Shown here in pieces: positions 35,277 through 44,669 of a stretch of DNA of 64,000 bases. The stretch spans positions 64,497-128,496 of the forward strand of contig CAJTJP010000004.1 in the NCBI GenBank assembly GCA_910576855.1, read 5' to 3'. Each line of letters opens with the position of its first letter. The first letter of the stretch is position 1. The DNA is from Erysipelotrichales bacterium (GTDB taxonomy: Bacteria; Bacillota_I; Bacilli_A; Erysipelotrichales; Erysipelotrichaceae). The position numbers and the translations under genes are program-made. Below the pieces are notes generated by a model. The model saw nothing but the letters and a program-made list of their open reading frames with translations, was not told the DNA's origin and made no database searches.

Positions 35277-36296
35277 ATGATTATTACAATGAAGAAAAAT
35301 GCGCCTAAGCATGAAATCGACGCGCTGATGGGGCGTCTGTCCGATCGCGGACTGAGTGTTCACTCCAGTATCGGTGAGAATTACAATGTATTCGGCTTGG
35401 TTGGTGATACATCCGTTATCGATCCGAAGCAAATTGAGGCAAATCCTTATGTGGAAAGCGTTGTGCGTGTTGCGGCACCGTATAAAAAGGCAAATCGCTT
35501 GTTTCATCCCGAGGACAGCATTATTACGGTCGGTGATTATCGCATCGGCGGTAATGAACCGCTTGTCGTAATCGGCGGCCCTTGTTCAATCGAGGGTTTA
35601 GAGCCGACAGTAAAAATTGCCGAGGCAGTGAAAGAAGCCGGCGGCTGTATGCTTCGCGGCGGAGCTTATAAGCCGCGTACCTCTCCTTATGCGTTTCAAG
35701 GCATGGGAACAGAGGGGATTTTGGCAATGTGTGAGGCCCGCAAACAAACCGGTCTTCCGATCGTTTCCGAACTGATGAGCGCCGATAAGCTGGACGAGTT
35801 TGTTGAACATGTCGATATGATTCAAATCGGTGCCCGTAATATGCAGAACTTTGATTTGTTGAAAGCTGTCGGTAAGGTGGATAAGCCGGTGCTGTTAAAA
35901 AGAGGCTTGGCTAATACGATCGAGGAATGGATCATGGCAGCGGAATATATCATGTCAGAGGGCAATGATAAGGTTATTTTCTGTGAACGAGGTATCCGCA
36001 CCTTTGAAAAATATACAAGAAATACGCTTGACCTCAGTGTCATTCCGATTATTAAGGAAAAGACACATTTGCCGATCATCATTGATCCGAGTCACGCAAC
36101 CGGTGATTGGAAGCTTGTGGAATCAATGTCACTTGCGGCGATTGCGGCAGGAGCTGACGGCTTGATCATTGAGGTTCATGAAAATCCCGAATGTGCGTGG
36201 TCTGACGGTGCCCAAACCCTAAAGCCGAAAAAATTCGCTGAATTGATTGCGAAGGGCAGAAGCATCGCACGTGTCATCGGGAGGGATATCGCATGA
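35277..36296 (+). CDS. aroF: DAHP synthase with N-terminal regulatory domain
   Basis: A 339-residue 3-deoxy-7-phosphoheptulonate synthase, the entry step of the shikimate pathway. Residues about 1-70 form the ferredoxin-like regulatory domain known from the Thermotoga-type enzymes (MIITMKKNAPKHEIDALMGR, NVFGLVGDTSVID), which gives feedback inhibition by tyrosine. The catalytic barrel carries GGPCSIEG, RGGAYKPRTSPYAFQG, KRGLANTIEEW, CERGIRTFE and IIDPSHATGDW. Both the enzyme type and the operon leader peptide point to tyrosine as the controlling end product. The symbol is a generic choice (also called aroA(G)). Confidence 0.93.
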   Translation: MIITMKKNAPKHEIDALMGRLSDRGLSVHSSIGENYNVFGLVGDTSVIDPKQIEANPYVESVVRVAAPYKKANRLFHPEDSIITVGDYRIGGNEPLVVIGGPCSIEGLEPTVKIAEAVKEAGGCMLRGGAYKPRTSPYAFQGMGTEGILAMCEARKQTGLPIVSELMSADKLDEFVEHVDMIQIGARNMQNFDLLKAVGKVDKPVLLKRGLANTIEEWIMAAEYIMSEGNDKVIFCERGIRTFEKYTRNTLDLSVIPIIKEKTHLPIIIDPSHATGDWKLVESMSLAAIAAGADGLIIEVHENPECAWSDGAQTLKPKKFAELIAKGRSIARVIGRDIA

Positions 36297-37561
36297 TTGC
36301 GAAGGTATTTCCCGGAAAATGCAGCGGAAAGCTGACGATTCCTCCAAGCAAAAGCATGGCGCATCGCTCTATCATCTGTGCTGCATTGGCTAAGGGTGTC
36401 AGCCGTATCGATAATATCGCGTATTCTCAGGATATTTTAACTACCATAAAGGGGATGCAGGCATTAGGTGCACAAATCATCACTCATGATGATTTTATTG
36501 AAGTAACAGGAATCGGCAAGCCGAATGCTTGTGAAACACGAGAAGTATTTTGTAATGAAAGCGGCTCTACCTTGCGCTTCTTTATTCCGATTTTCTCTTT
36601 GACGAATCAACCGATTACGTTTACGGGTCAAGGTCGTTTGATGGAGCGCCCGCAAAGTGTTTATGAAACGATCTTCAAAGAACAGGGCTTATCCTTTGTA
36701 CACAAAAACGGAACCATTTCCATCAACGGTGCATTACAGGGCGGAGAATTCGTATTAGAGGGAAATGTTTCCAGTCAGTTTATCAGCGGACTGTTATTTG
36801 CGCTTCCGCTATGTGATACGTCCTCTACCATTGTGATAAAGGAGCCGTTTGAATCGCGCTCTTATGTCTGCTTAACGATGCAGATGCTGGAGCATTTTGG
36901 AATCGAAACGGAATTCACAGACTCTAATACGATTTATATCAAGGGCAGACAGGAGTATCATCCGGGCTGTTATTCGGTTGAAGGTGATTTCTCACAGCTT
37001 GCATTCTTTGCCTGCTTAGCTGCCTTAAACAATGACTTAGAGGTTTGCGGTGTTCATCATAATTCTCGTCAGGGAGATAAGGTAATCATGAAGCTGCTGA
37101 AGCAGGCCGGGGTCAGCTTTAAGGAATCGGTCAATGGCTATGCGATTGATAAAAGTGAAGTGGCAGGCAGTGAAATTGATTTGGCCGATTGTCCTGATTT
37201 AGGCCCGATTCTTTGTGTGCTTGCGGCTTTTGCGAACGGTTCTACGCATATTAAAAATGCCGGCAGATTGCGTATCAAGGAGAGCGATCGCATTGCGGCG
37301 ATGGAGTGTGAGCTGAAAAAGCTCGGTGTAGCTATCCGAAGTGAGGAAAATGACATTTATATCGAGGGAAAGCGCAGCTATCAAGGTGATGTCGCATTTG
37401 ATGCCCATAACGATCATCGTATTGCGATGAGCTTGGCAATCGCAGCTACCCTGTGTGAAAAGCCGTGTACCATTCAGGGTGCAGAGGCTGTACGCAAGTC
37501 TTATCCTCTGTTTTTTGAGGATTTGATGCGCTTAGGAATAGAGGTCGAGCGGTATGAATAA
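36293..37561 (+). CDS. aroA: 3-phosphoshikimate 1-carboxyvinyltransferase (EPSP synthase)
   Basis: A 422-residue EPSP synthase. Signatures: PPSKSMAHRSIICAALA at the N terminus, NESGSTLRFFIPIF, a central SSQFISGLLFALPL, IKESDRIAAMECELKKLG and DHRIAMSLAIAATL. It overlaps the DAHP synthase gene by four bases and tyrA by eight. The G/A pattern in the NESGSTLRF loop is closer to class II enzymes in appearance, but class cannot be decided by eye. Confidence 0.95.
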   Translation: MIAKVFPGKCSGKLTIPPSKSMAHRSIICAALAKGVSRIDNIAYSQDILTTIKGMQALGAQIITHDDFIEVTGIGKPNACETREVFCNESGSTLRFFIPIFSLTNQPITFTGQGRLMERPQSVYETIFKEQGLSFVHKNGTISINGALQGGEFVLEGNVSSQFISGLLFALPLCDTSSTIVIKEPFESRSYVCLTMQMLEHFGIETEFTDSNTIYIKGRQEYHPGCYSVEGDFSQLAFFACLAALNNDLEVCGVHHNSRQGDKVIMKLLKQAGVSFKESVNGYAIDKSEVAGSEIDLADCPDLGPILCVLAAFANGSTHIKNAGRLRIKESDRIAAMECELKKLGVAIRSEENDIYIEGKRSYQGDVAFDAHNDHRIAMSLAIAATLCEKPCTIQGAEAVRKSYPLFFEDLMRLGIEVERYE

Positions 37562-38408
37562 GGATACTCGATTTTTGATTATCGGGCTCGGACTGATGGG
37601 CGGAAGCTATGCCTATGCGCTTTCAAAGCGCGGCTATCATGTTTCAGGTATCGATATCAAGCAGGATAGCATTGATTATGCGCTTGCCAACGGTTTGATC
37701 GAACTGGGCAGCGTTGATCCGCAGGCTGATTTCATCGCTGAGGCCGATGTCGTGTTTTTCGGTCTGTACCCTAACGCTATGATCGACTGGATCAAGGCAT
37801 ACGGTACCTCCTTTAAGCCGGGCTGTCTGATCAGCGATGTTTCCGGTGTAAAGTGTAATGTCGTTGACGTGGTTCAGGAGCTGTTGAAGGATCAGTCGGT
37901 TGAGTTCATCGCTTCGCATCCGATGGCCGGTAAGGAGGTCAGCGGCGTGGTTTATGCGAATGACACGATGTTTCAACAGGCAAATTTCATCATCACTCCG
38001 ACAGCCGCTAATTCCGATGCCGCAATTTCTTTTTTAAGTGAGTTTGCGAAAGAGCTGAATTTTGCGAACATCAGTGTGTTATCGGCTCAGAAGCACGACG
38101 AAATGATTGGTTATGTATCTCAGCTTACGCATGTGATTGCGATTTCCTTAATGAATGCGAATGATAATCCCGATTTGGTGAACTATACGGGTGACAGCTT
38201 TCGTGATCTCACAAGAATCGCACGGATCAATGAGCATTTATGGACGGAGCTGTTCTTTTTAAACAAGGATAATTTAATTCGTGAAATCGATGACTTTGAG
38301 GCTTCCCTGCAAGCGCTGAAGCAAGCACTGCGTAATGAGGACAGTGAAGCGCTGAAGCAGATGATGGTTACTTCGACGAAGCGTCGAGCTTTGTTTGATA
38401 AAAAGTAA
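37554..38408 (+). CDS. tyrA: Prephenate dehydrogenase
   Basis: A 284-residue NAD-dependent enzyme turning prephenate into 4-hydroxyphenylpyruvate, the tyrosine-specific step. The Rossmann loop IIGLGLMGGSYAYALSKRG opens the protein. SDVSGVK, FIASHPMAGKEVSGV and the helical C-terminal domain (YVSQLTHVIAISLM, DSFRDLTRIARINEHLW) follow. There is no C-terminal ACT domain. It is the last gene of the aro operon, so the whole unit runs from the pathway entry to tyrosine except for shikimate steps encoded elsewhere. Confidence 0.94.
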   Translation: MNKDTRFLIIGLGLMGGSYAYALSKRGYHVSGIDIKQDSIDYALANGLIELGSVDPQADFIAEADVVFFGLYPNAMIDWIKAYGTSFKPGCLISDVSGVKCNVVDVVQELLKDQSVEFIASHPMAGKEVSGVVYANDTMFQQANFIITPTAANSDAAISFLSEFAKELNFANISVLSAQKHDEMIGYVSQLTHVIAISLMNANDNPDLVNYTGDSFRDLTRIARINEHLWTELFFLNKDNLIREIDDFEASLQALKQALRNEDSEALKQMMVTSTKRRALFDKK

Positions 38409-38517
38409 GAGCATAGGCTGTTTTGGCGCCTCTCTAAGAAGGGACTTGCCTTCTCTCGGGTTAAAATGAAGATTGTTTTACAAGGATATTTGTTTTTCCG
38501 CAATAAAATTTCTTTTA

Positions 38518-38545
38518 CCATATGCGTAGCATGTGGTATTTGTTT
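38518..38545 (+). terminator. Terminator after tyrA
   Basis: TACCATATGC and GCATGTGGTA pair through ten positions (one G-U) around GTA, followed by TTTGTTTT. Confidence 0.55.
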
Positions 38546-38551
38546 TACAAT

Positions 38552-38608
38552 AAAAAGGCACTGCGTTATTTGCCTGTTGGCTGCAGAAACGACAGTGCCT
38601 TTTCTTTT
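38552..38608. terminator. Bidirectional terminator between convergent operons
   Basis: AAAAGGCACTG pairs with CAGTGCCTTTT around a loop of about 30 bases, with A and T tracts on the two sides. It separates the rightward aro operon from the leftward two-component genes. Confidence 0.75.
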
Positions 38609-38687
38609 TGACTTTTTTGTTTTCTTTGTCTTTCCTTTTGTGTTTTTCTCTATTGTTTTCAGATACGATTGTCTATCGCTGTTAATC

Positions 38688-40178
38688 TCAGGGCGCTTGT
38701 TGTTCTGATATCGGCAGTTCAAACCAGAAGCAGCTTCCCTTACCTACTTCGCTTTCTGCACCGTATACCGCATGATGGAGCTCCAGTATGCTTTTTACAA
38801 TACTGAGACCGATTCCGCTTCCTGTTTTGGAGCGTTTATGATGCTTGTTTTTATAGTAGCGCTCCCATACATAGGGCAGTTGTTCTTGCGGGATTCCTTC
38901 TCCGTGATCGATGATTTCGATTCTGACGGTCTCGGCTTTTTTTATTTGTTTGACGATGATTAAGCGATCCTCGCCGCAATAGGTAATCGCATTATTGACA
39001 AGATTGTATATCACTTGAGTTATTTTTATTTCATCTGCCTGTATATAACAGCTTTCTTCGTATTGAAGCTTAATTTGGCATGGCTCCTCCTGCTGCATTT
39101 TTTCGTAACGCTCTGCTACCTGCTTAATGATTTTGGTAATCGGACAGCTTTGCAGCTCCAAAGCCTGTACACCCGCCTGCAGCTTTGACAAATCAAGGAT
39201 ATCATTGACAAGATAGGTCAGGCGATTGGCTTCATCAATGATGATCTGAACATTTTCCGGTGTATTTTCTCCGGGTATATCGCGCATCATCTCACCGTAG
39301 CCGCTGATCATCGTAAGCGGCGTTCTTAAATCATGACTCATATTGGCAATCAGCTCACGCTGCAGCTGTTGAACCTTGCTGAGTTCCTCTGCTGCATAGC
39401 GCAGGGTGTCATTTAACTCACTGATTTCTCGATATCCACTGCCGTTAAAGCTGACCTCATAGTTTCCTTTTGCCAATTGCTTCGCATTTTGGTTCACTGC
39501 GATCATCGGTTTCGCTATTTTTTTTGACATGATGTATGCCAGCAGCATGCCTAACAGTATCAACACTGCGGTAATGATGACAAGCTGTGTACGAATTGTT
39601 TCAACAGTCGCATCGACCGGTGATATTTGTGCATTTACCAATACTACAAGTGCTTTATCTGCTTCATTTTTTACTACACTTGCGTATGTCATGTTCTGCA
39701 GCCCTTTTTCTTTTTTTATCGGATCATTGTCGGGAGTGAAATCTGTGATTTCAGGCGGTACTTCGCTCATTTTTCGATTTCTTGCTTCATCTGTCTCAAT
39801 AAAACGTTCGCTGTTGCCACCGTTGGCTACTGCCTCCTGATATATGGAATTGATTTCACTTTGTTTCAGTTTGTCAATCATACAGCGGGGATCACGACGA
39901 TTGCTTGTATATATCTCTGTAAGATCCTCGTTTAAGACAGAAACGCATAAATCGTTTTTTCTCGCTATCGCTTCAATCTGTTCCTTATAATCCTCATCAT
40001 TGTCAATGGCCTGTTGAATACTGACAGCGGCATTTTTTACCGCATGTGATTTAATCATACGATAAAATTGATCGAGAAACTGCACTTGAAATACCCAAAG
40101 CATAAGCAGCATTATCCCGCTGAACAATAAGAAGGCAGAAAACAGCTTACTTCTGACACTTCGTTTATTTTGCTGCAT
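38688..40178 (-). CDS. Sensor histidine kinase, HAMP type
   Basis: A 496-residue kinase. Two membrane helices (about 12-32 and 198-220) flank an extracellular sensor domain of about 165 residues. Then follow HAMP (about 222-275, KIAKPMIAVNQNAKQLAKGN), the H box ELIANMSHDLRTPLTMISGY, N box VIYNLVNNAITY, G1 IDHGEGIP and G2 TGSGIGLSIVKSIL. ATG 40178 with GAGGG is chosen; it lies four bases after the regulator stop. The signal is not evident. The organisation resembles Bacillota cell-envelope or antibiotic-stress systems. Confidence 0.92.
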   Translation of the reverse strand: MQQNKRSVRSKLFSAFLLFSGIMLLMLWVFQVQFLDQFYRMIKSHAVKNAAVSIQQAIDNDEDYKEQIEAIARKNDLCVSVLNEDLTEIYTSNRRDPRCMIDKLKQSEINSIYQEAVANGGNSERFIETDEARNRKMSEVPPEITDFTPDNDPIKKEKGLQNMTYASVVKNEADKALVVLVNAQISPVDATVETIRTQLVIITAVLILLGMLLAYIMSKKIAKPMIAVNQNAKQLAKGNYEVSFNGSGYREISELNDTLRYAAEELSKVQQLQRELIANMSHDLRTPLTMISGYGEMMRDIPGENTPENVQIIIDEANRLTYLVNDILDLSKLQAGVQALELQSCPITKIIKQVAERYEKMQQEEPCQIKLQYEESCYIQADEIKITQVIYNLVNNAITYCGEDRLIIVKQIKKAETVRIEIIDHGEGIPQEQLPYVWERYYKNKHHKRSKTGSGIGLSIVKSILELHHAVYGAESEVGKGSCFWFELPISEQQAP

Positions 40179-40182
40179 AAGC

Positions 40183-40863
40183 TTAGCCCTCAAAGCGGTA
40201 TCCTACCCCTCGAAGCGTTACTATTAAACTGCTGTATTCTTTCAAGCATTTTCTTAACAGCTTGATGTGCGTATCCAGTGTTCGATCATCACCGTAGAAG
40301 TCATAGCCCCAAACATCCCTTATTAATGCTTCTCTTGTAAGTGCAATGCCTTTGTTTTTGATAAAGTAAAATAACAGTGAGTATTCCTTCGGCGTCATCG
40401 TGATTCGCTTATTATCGATGGTTATGATTCTGGCGGTCATATCTACACAAAGTCCTTCATAAGTATAAATCTCTTTATCGAGGGTATCTTTGTTTGTGCT
40501 GTGTCGGGTCCTTTTTAAAACGGCTTGTATCCGCATCATTAGTTCCTTTGGTGAAAACGGCTTCACGACATAATCATCAACCCCTGTCTCAAAGCCGTGC
40601 AGCTTGTCATATTCCTCTCCGCGTGCCGAAAGCATTATGATCGGTATCGCCTTGGTTTTTAATATTTCCTTGCTTGCGGAAAAGCCGTCGAGAATCGGCA
40701 TCATTACGTCCATAACAATTAAGTCATAATCGTTTTCACGACACAGCGTAACTGCCTGCATTCCCTCTTGTGCTTCTTCTACCTCATAGCCTTCAAACTC
40801 TGCGTACTTGCGAATCATGTCTCTGATCCTTTTTTCATCATCTACAATTAATAGCTTGCTCAT
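40183..40863 (-). CDS. OmpR-family response regulator
   Basis: A 226-residue regulator. The receiver domain has LLIVDDEKRIRDM, phosphoacceptor Asp in LIVMDVMMPILDG and the switch Lys in DDYVVKPFSPKEL. A winged-helix DNA-binding domain follows (ITMTPKEYSLLFYFIKNKG, TREALIRDVWGYDF, DTHIKLLRKCL, VTLRGVGYRFEG). ATG 40863 with AGGTGA is preferred over an upstream in-frame start. It is first in the two-gene unit with the kinase. Confidence 0.94.
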   Translation of the reverse strand: MSKLLIVDDEKRIRDMIRKYAEFEGYEVEEAQEGMQAVTLCRENDYDLIVMDVMMPILDGFSASKEILKTKAIPIIMLSARGEEYDKLHGFETGVDDYVVKPFSPKELMMRIQAVLKRTRHSTNKDTLDKEIYTYEGLCVDMTARIITIDNKRITMTPKEYSLLFYFIKNKGIALTREALIRDVWGYDFYGDDRTLDTHIKLLRKCLKEYSSLIVTLRGVGYRFEG

Positions 40864-41640
40864 GCTTTCACCTCTGTTTTCTGATGCGCTCACATTTTAT
40901 GTAATTATTTTAAGCATTTTTATATATTTGATTTTACGTTGCTTATATCATTCGTTTTATCACTGACTTTATCCTCTTTGTGCTATTGCTCCCTCACTAC
41001 TGCCGCTGCGGTTCGGTAAAGCTTGATGCAGCTGTCTTATTGATCATGAAGTCGGTTTTACCCTCTTGATTAAACTTATTGAATTGAGTATTTCCGCCGG
41101 GATATTCCCTCTATAATTATAACTGATTTCTTTCGTTTTTTGTGTGTTTATCTGCTGAATTTTTCTTTTTGATATTTTCACCTGTTTTTCACATTTTCTA
41201 TTATAACTTTATCATATTATAAAATTGATATATCGTCGGCTGTATCGATTGAAAGCCCTTAATGAAAGGCTTACTTATCCCCTTCATTTCCTCCATCACG
41301 CTATCACACTTGCGGCCTTGTTTAAAAAGTATAGACGCATTGTCAGTGCTTTACAAGTATTTACGTGGAGTTGAGTCTGTATGCTGCTTAGAAAAGACAT
41401 AGATAATACTTCAATCTATTTCCCGTTACTCTGCTGTGCTTCAGGATATTTGGCTGTTGTTATAATCATTGCTGCAATCAACTGTCACCATCACTTCCCT
41501 TCTATGATTTATAGGAGACAGACTTTCTTATATTATGAGAAACTATGCCGATCTCTGTAAGGATTTGTAAGAATATTATTTCTTATCGCTCTGATAAAAA
41601 GTGTTGCCCTTTCTATTGTGATAACAGACGTGATTGCTTT
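40864..41640. other. Long intergenic region without recognisable gene
   Basis: Nearly 800 AT-rich bases between the regulator start and the first palindrome. No ORF with a ribosome site, no tRNA and no known RNA class is visible. It should contain the leftward promoter of the two-component genes. Confidence 0.5.
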
Positions 41641-41668
41641 TCATTTATGGAATCAGTTCCATAAATGA
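41641..41668 (+). repeat. Palindrome family site A, intergenic, 12-bp arms
   Basis: TCATTTATGGAA and TTCCATAAATGA are perfect inverted arms around TCAG. It contains the shared core TGGAATCAGTTCCA. No T tract follows, so it is not a terminator. Confidence 0.85.
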
Positions 41669-41760
41669 TATTCTTACTACCATCAATTCATCATCTTCAT
41701 ATACTGGGCGCTCGTTTGATAGGGATGTATATTGATATTTTTTCATGCCTGACATTATGA

Positions 41761-41791
41761 TAAAAAATTGCGCTGAAATTCAACGCAATTC
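41761..41791 (-). terminator. Terminator after rsmI
   Basis: On the minus strand AATTGCG pairs with CGCAATT and six T follow. Confidence 0.65.
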
Positions 41792-41797
41792 TCTGTC

Positions 41798-42652
41798 TTA
41801 TGACAGATTTTCATGGTACTGTCGATATAGCTCATTCTTGGAACAGCCGTTTTCCTTGGCGACCTTTTTAATTGCCTCTTTGCTGCTGAGTCCGTACGAA
41901 ATATACTCATTGATTTTTTGATTCAACATACTTGGATCGATTTCTTTCTTTGGGCATTCCTGTGCGCCCTTTACAACAAGCACCATCTCACCCCTACAGG
42001 AATCCGCAACCTCTAATACCTCTTGAATCGTTCCGCGGATAAATTCCTCATATCGCTTAGTAAGCTCTCGGGCTAAGCACATTTCACGATTTCCGAATAC
42101 AGCTAACATATTCTGCAGCGTTTTTTGAATGCGATGCGGCGCTTCGTAAAACAGCAGTGTTTGCGGATAATCCTTCAGCTTTTCCAGTTCTTGTATTTGA
42201 AGTGAATCCTTCGGCTTCAAAAATCCGTAGAAAAGAAAGGATTGCGTAGGCAGACCGCTGGCAACCAATGCATTCAGCATCGCATTGGCTCCAGATACCG
42301 GTACTACGGGATAACCCGCTTCGATTACCTTGCTTGTTAAGCATTGACCGGGATCGGATATCAAGGGATAACCGGCATCACTGACAAGGGCAATATGATT
42401 TCCCTGTTCCAATAGCCGTAATAAGCCTTGTGCACTATCATTTTCATTGTATTGATGGTGCGCAATCAGCTTTGTGTGAATGTCAAAGTGACTTAAGAGC
42501 TTGCGCGTATTTCTGGTATCCTCGGCCGCAATCACATCGACTTGCTTCAATACAGCGATCGCTCTCGGTGTCAACTCATCCAAATTTCCGATCGGTGTCG
42601 CAACTAAATATAAAGTCGGCTTTTCCTCTGTAAAGCTTTTTTGTCGTTTCAT
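41798..42652 (-). CDS. rsmI: 16S rRNA 2'-O-methyltransferase RsmI
   Basis: A 284-residue SAM-dependent enzyme of the tetrapyrrole methylase fold that methylates the ribose of C1402 in 16S rRNA. Signatures: LYLVATPIGNLDELTPRAIA, AAEDTRNTRKLL, ALVSDAGYPLISDPG, VPVSGANAMLNALVASGLP, LLFYEAPHRIQKTL. ATG 42652 with AGAGG is preferred; a longer frame begins at 42688 inside ricT. It is last in the leftward tmk-holB-ricT-rsmI cluster, the normal Bacillota order. Confidence 0.95.
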   Translation of the reverse strand: MKRQKSFTEEKPTLYLVATPIGNLDELTPRAIAVLKQVDVIAAEDTRNTRKLLSHFDIHTKLIAHHQYNENDSAQGLLRLLEQGNHIALVSDAGYPLISDPGQCLTSKVIEAGYPVVPVSGANAMLNALVASGLPTQSFLFYGFLKPKDSLQIQELEKLKDYPQTLLFYEAPHRIQKTLQNMLAVFGNREMCLARELTKRYEEFIRGTIQEVLEVADSCRGEMVLVVKGAQECPKKEIDPSMLNQKINEYISYGLSSKEAIKKVAKENGCSKNELYRQYHENLS

Positions 42653-42668
42653 ATTTTGCCTCTGATCC

Positions 42669-43601
42669 TCACCTTTTTGTGAAATCAATTTCAGGCCACA
42701 GCTCTTTGAAGCTTAAAAATTGCACATCCTCTTTATTTTCAATTTTTGCCTGTTGCAGCAACACGTTCAAACCGGTAATTCGATAACGCTGTCCTTTATA
42801 TTCAATCTGTGAATTTAACTTCGGCAAGCCTTCACGTAGCTTTTTATATTGCTGATCTTCATATTTTAAGCAGCACATCAGCTTTCCGCACTGTCCGCTC
42901 AGCTTTTGAATATTCAGCGCAAGCAATTGATTTTTCGCCATATTGATGGAAACGACATCAAAATCATTTAGGAACCTGCTGCAGCAGGTTTCCATACCGC
43001 ACATACCTAAGCCGCCGATAATCTTTGATTTATTTCTCGGTCCGATCTGCCGCAGTTCAATTCGACACTTGAATTCTGCCGCAAGCTCCTTTAACAGCTC
43101 TCGGAAATCGACACGCTCATCTGCCACATAGACAAAGATGATTTTACTGCGATCTAATGTATACTCAGCTTCTATCAGCTTCATATCCAAATTCAGTTTC
43201 TTGATATAACTGTCACATATAACCATGGCGTCTTTCGCAGCTTGCACGTTTGCTTCTGCATCCTTGATATCCTTAGGCTTGGCTTTTCTTACGATCGGCT
43301 TTAATGACATTGCGGAGTTATGATTGATATAAGTCTCACATTCCTTCACGATTTCTCCGACCTCTAACCCTCTTACGGTTTCAACGATTACTTGATCGCC
43401 GACCTTATAATCTATGGAATCAGTTCCAAAGGTATAAATCTTTTTTGATGCCTTAAAGGAAACAAACGCTAAGTAAGGAAAGCTCTGTTGCTTCGTCTCC
43501 TTGTTGCCTGTATCACGCTGTTCCTTATGGTTATGAACATCCTGTTTATGGCTGTGCTTATGATTTTGATGCTGATGTTGATTATGGTTTTGTTGATTCA
43601 T
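42669..43601 (-). CDS. ricT: RicT (YaaT) with His-rich N-terminal extension
   Basis: A 310-residue PSP1-domain protein. In Bacillus RicT works with RicA and RicF, carries iron-sulfur clusters and stimulates RNase Y processing and entry into sporulation. The core shows GRVRGLEVGEIV-type sequence, IGPRNKSKIIGGLGMCGMET and the cysteine block LSGQCGKLMCCLKYE, plus CC just before. The first 30 residues are unusual: MNQQNHNQHQHQNHKHSHKQ continues with more His, nine His in all, which suggests metal binding. ATG 43601 has AAAGAGG ahead. Gene order fits. Confidence 0.92.
   Translation of the reverse strand: MNQQNHNQHQHQNHKHSHKQDVHNHKEQRDTGNKETKQQSFPYLAFVSFKASKKIYTFGTDSIDYKVGDQVIVETVRGLEVGEIVKECETYINHNSAMSLKPIVRKAKPKDIKDAEANVQAAKDAMVICDSYIKKLNLDMKLIEAEYTLDRSKIIFVYVADERVDFRELLKELAAEFKCRIELRQIGPRNKSKIIGGLGMCGMETCCSRFLNDFDVVSINMAKNQLLALNIQKLSGQCGKLMCCLKYEDQQYKKLREGLPKLNSQIEYKGQRYRITGLNVLLQQAKIENKEDVQFLSFKELWPEIDFTKR
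43415..43428 (+). repeat. Palindrome family site B, inside ricT
   Basis: TGGAATCAGTTCCA, an exact match to the core of site A, inside coding sequence. Confidence 0.8.
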
Positions 43602-43685
43602 AGAATCGCCTCTTTCCTTAACTATTTATTTTCTGTAACAGGGTTTATAATCAAGTTTGTATGCTTGTTATTTATCTTTGTTCAT

Positions 43686-44669
43686 CTATCGGATATCGTT
43701 TTTCATACGATAAACCATTTGATCGCACAACAAATTCAGGTTCACCGATTTCCAGAGCTTATCTCTTGTCGTAAGCAGTATCTCGAGCATATGCTGAGGA
43801 TTGCGATGTATCGATTTTTGTTTACTCAGACAGCTTTGATACAGCTCATGTTGAATGATCGCATTTCCTTTTATCATATCGCGATAAAATGTCATCAGCA
43901 TTTCTAAGAAATATCTCATGCATTGCTTGCCGTCGATTCTTTTGTTGTCAAAGCCTTCCTTTAACAGTGAAGCATGTGCTTGATGCAGTGATGTACAGCT
44001 TTGTTCAATAAAGCTAAAGAACAGGGTTCGGGCATGCTGATATGCTTCACTTTCGCTTACCTCTTTCATTTCCTGAGGACTGTGAATCATACCGCTCAAT
44101 AAGTACGCATCTAATTCACCCAGCTCTTCTTTACAAAGCTCGAAACAGATTCTACTGTTTAACGGATGAAAAGGAATCAGCTGACATCTCGATATTATGG
44201 TAGGAAGCAATCGCTCCGGTTGATCGCATAACAGGATTGCTGTCATCTGTCCGTTCGGTTCTTCTAAAAATTTCAACAATGAATTCAGTGCATCTGCCGT
44301 GGCATTTTCAGCCTGATTGATCATATAGATTTTCTTCCCTGTATGCTCAAGGCCGGTCTTTACAAATTCATGTTGTAATTTTAGAATATTCTCTTTTTTA
44401 ATAGATGTCGATGTGCCGTCTAAATAGATGAAATCAGTCATCTGATGTTCCTTTATTCTTCGGCAATCCACACATTCTCCGCAGGCAAAGCCGTCCTCAT
44501 CACGATTAGCACAAACAATGCTTTGGGCCAATAAGTCGGCTCCCGCCCCCTTCGGTGTACCTGTGGGCCCGTGAAATAAATATGCGTGCGCCAGCCTATC
44601 ATGCTTCAGGGCATGCGACAATGTGCGATAAGCGATCGGCTGTTCCTGCTTCAGCTGTTGCTTATTCAT
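43686..44669 (-). CDS. holB: DNA polymerase III delta-prime subunit
   Basis: A 327-residue clamp-loader subunit. It has AYLFHGPTGTPKGAGADLLA (a P-loop variant), a zinc module (CANRDEDGFACGECVDCRRI), YMINQAENATADALNSLLKFLEEP and the sensor-1-like TIISRCQLIPFHPL. The N-terminal AHAYLFHG and C-terminal helical collar fit delta-prime. The P loop reads GPTGTPKG rather than GxxGxGKT, in line with a subunit that does not hydrolyse ATP. ATG 44669 overlaps the tmk stop. Confidence 0.92.
   Translation of the reverse strand: MNKQQLKQEQPIAYRTLSHALKHDRLAHAYLFHGPTGTPKGAGADLLAQSIVCANRDEDGFACGECVDCRRIKEHQMTDFIYLDGTSTSIKKENILKLQHEFVKTGLEHTGKKIYMINQAENATADALNSLLKFLEEPNGQMTAILLCDQPERLLPTIISRCQLIPFHPLNSRICFELCKEELGELDAYLLSGMIHSPQEMKEVSESEAYQHARTLFFSFIEQSCTSLHQAHASLLKEGFDNKRIDGKQCMRYFLEMLMTFYRDMIKGNAIIQHELYQSCLSKQKSIHRNPQHMLEILLTTRDKLWKSVNLNLLCDQMVYRMKNDIR

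Noticed and set aside
38183..38722. 179-residue minus-strand frame over the tyrA end and terminators
   Set aside because: It runs through two terminator hairpins and the kinase gene end, and its Lys/Ser-rich sequence is low complexity.
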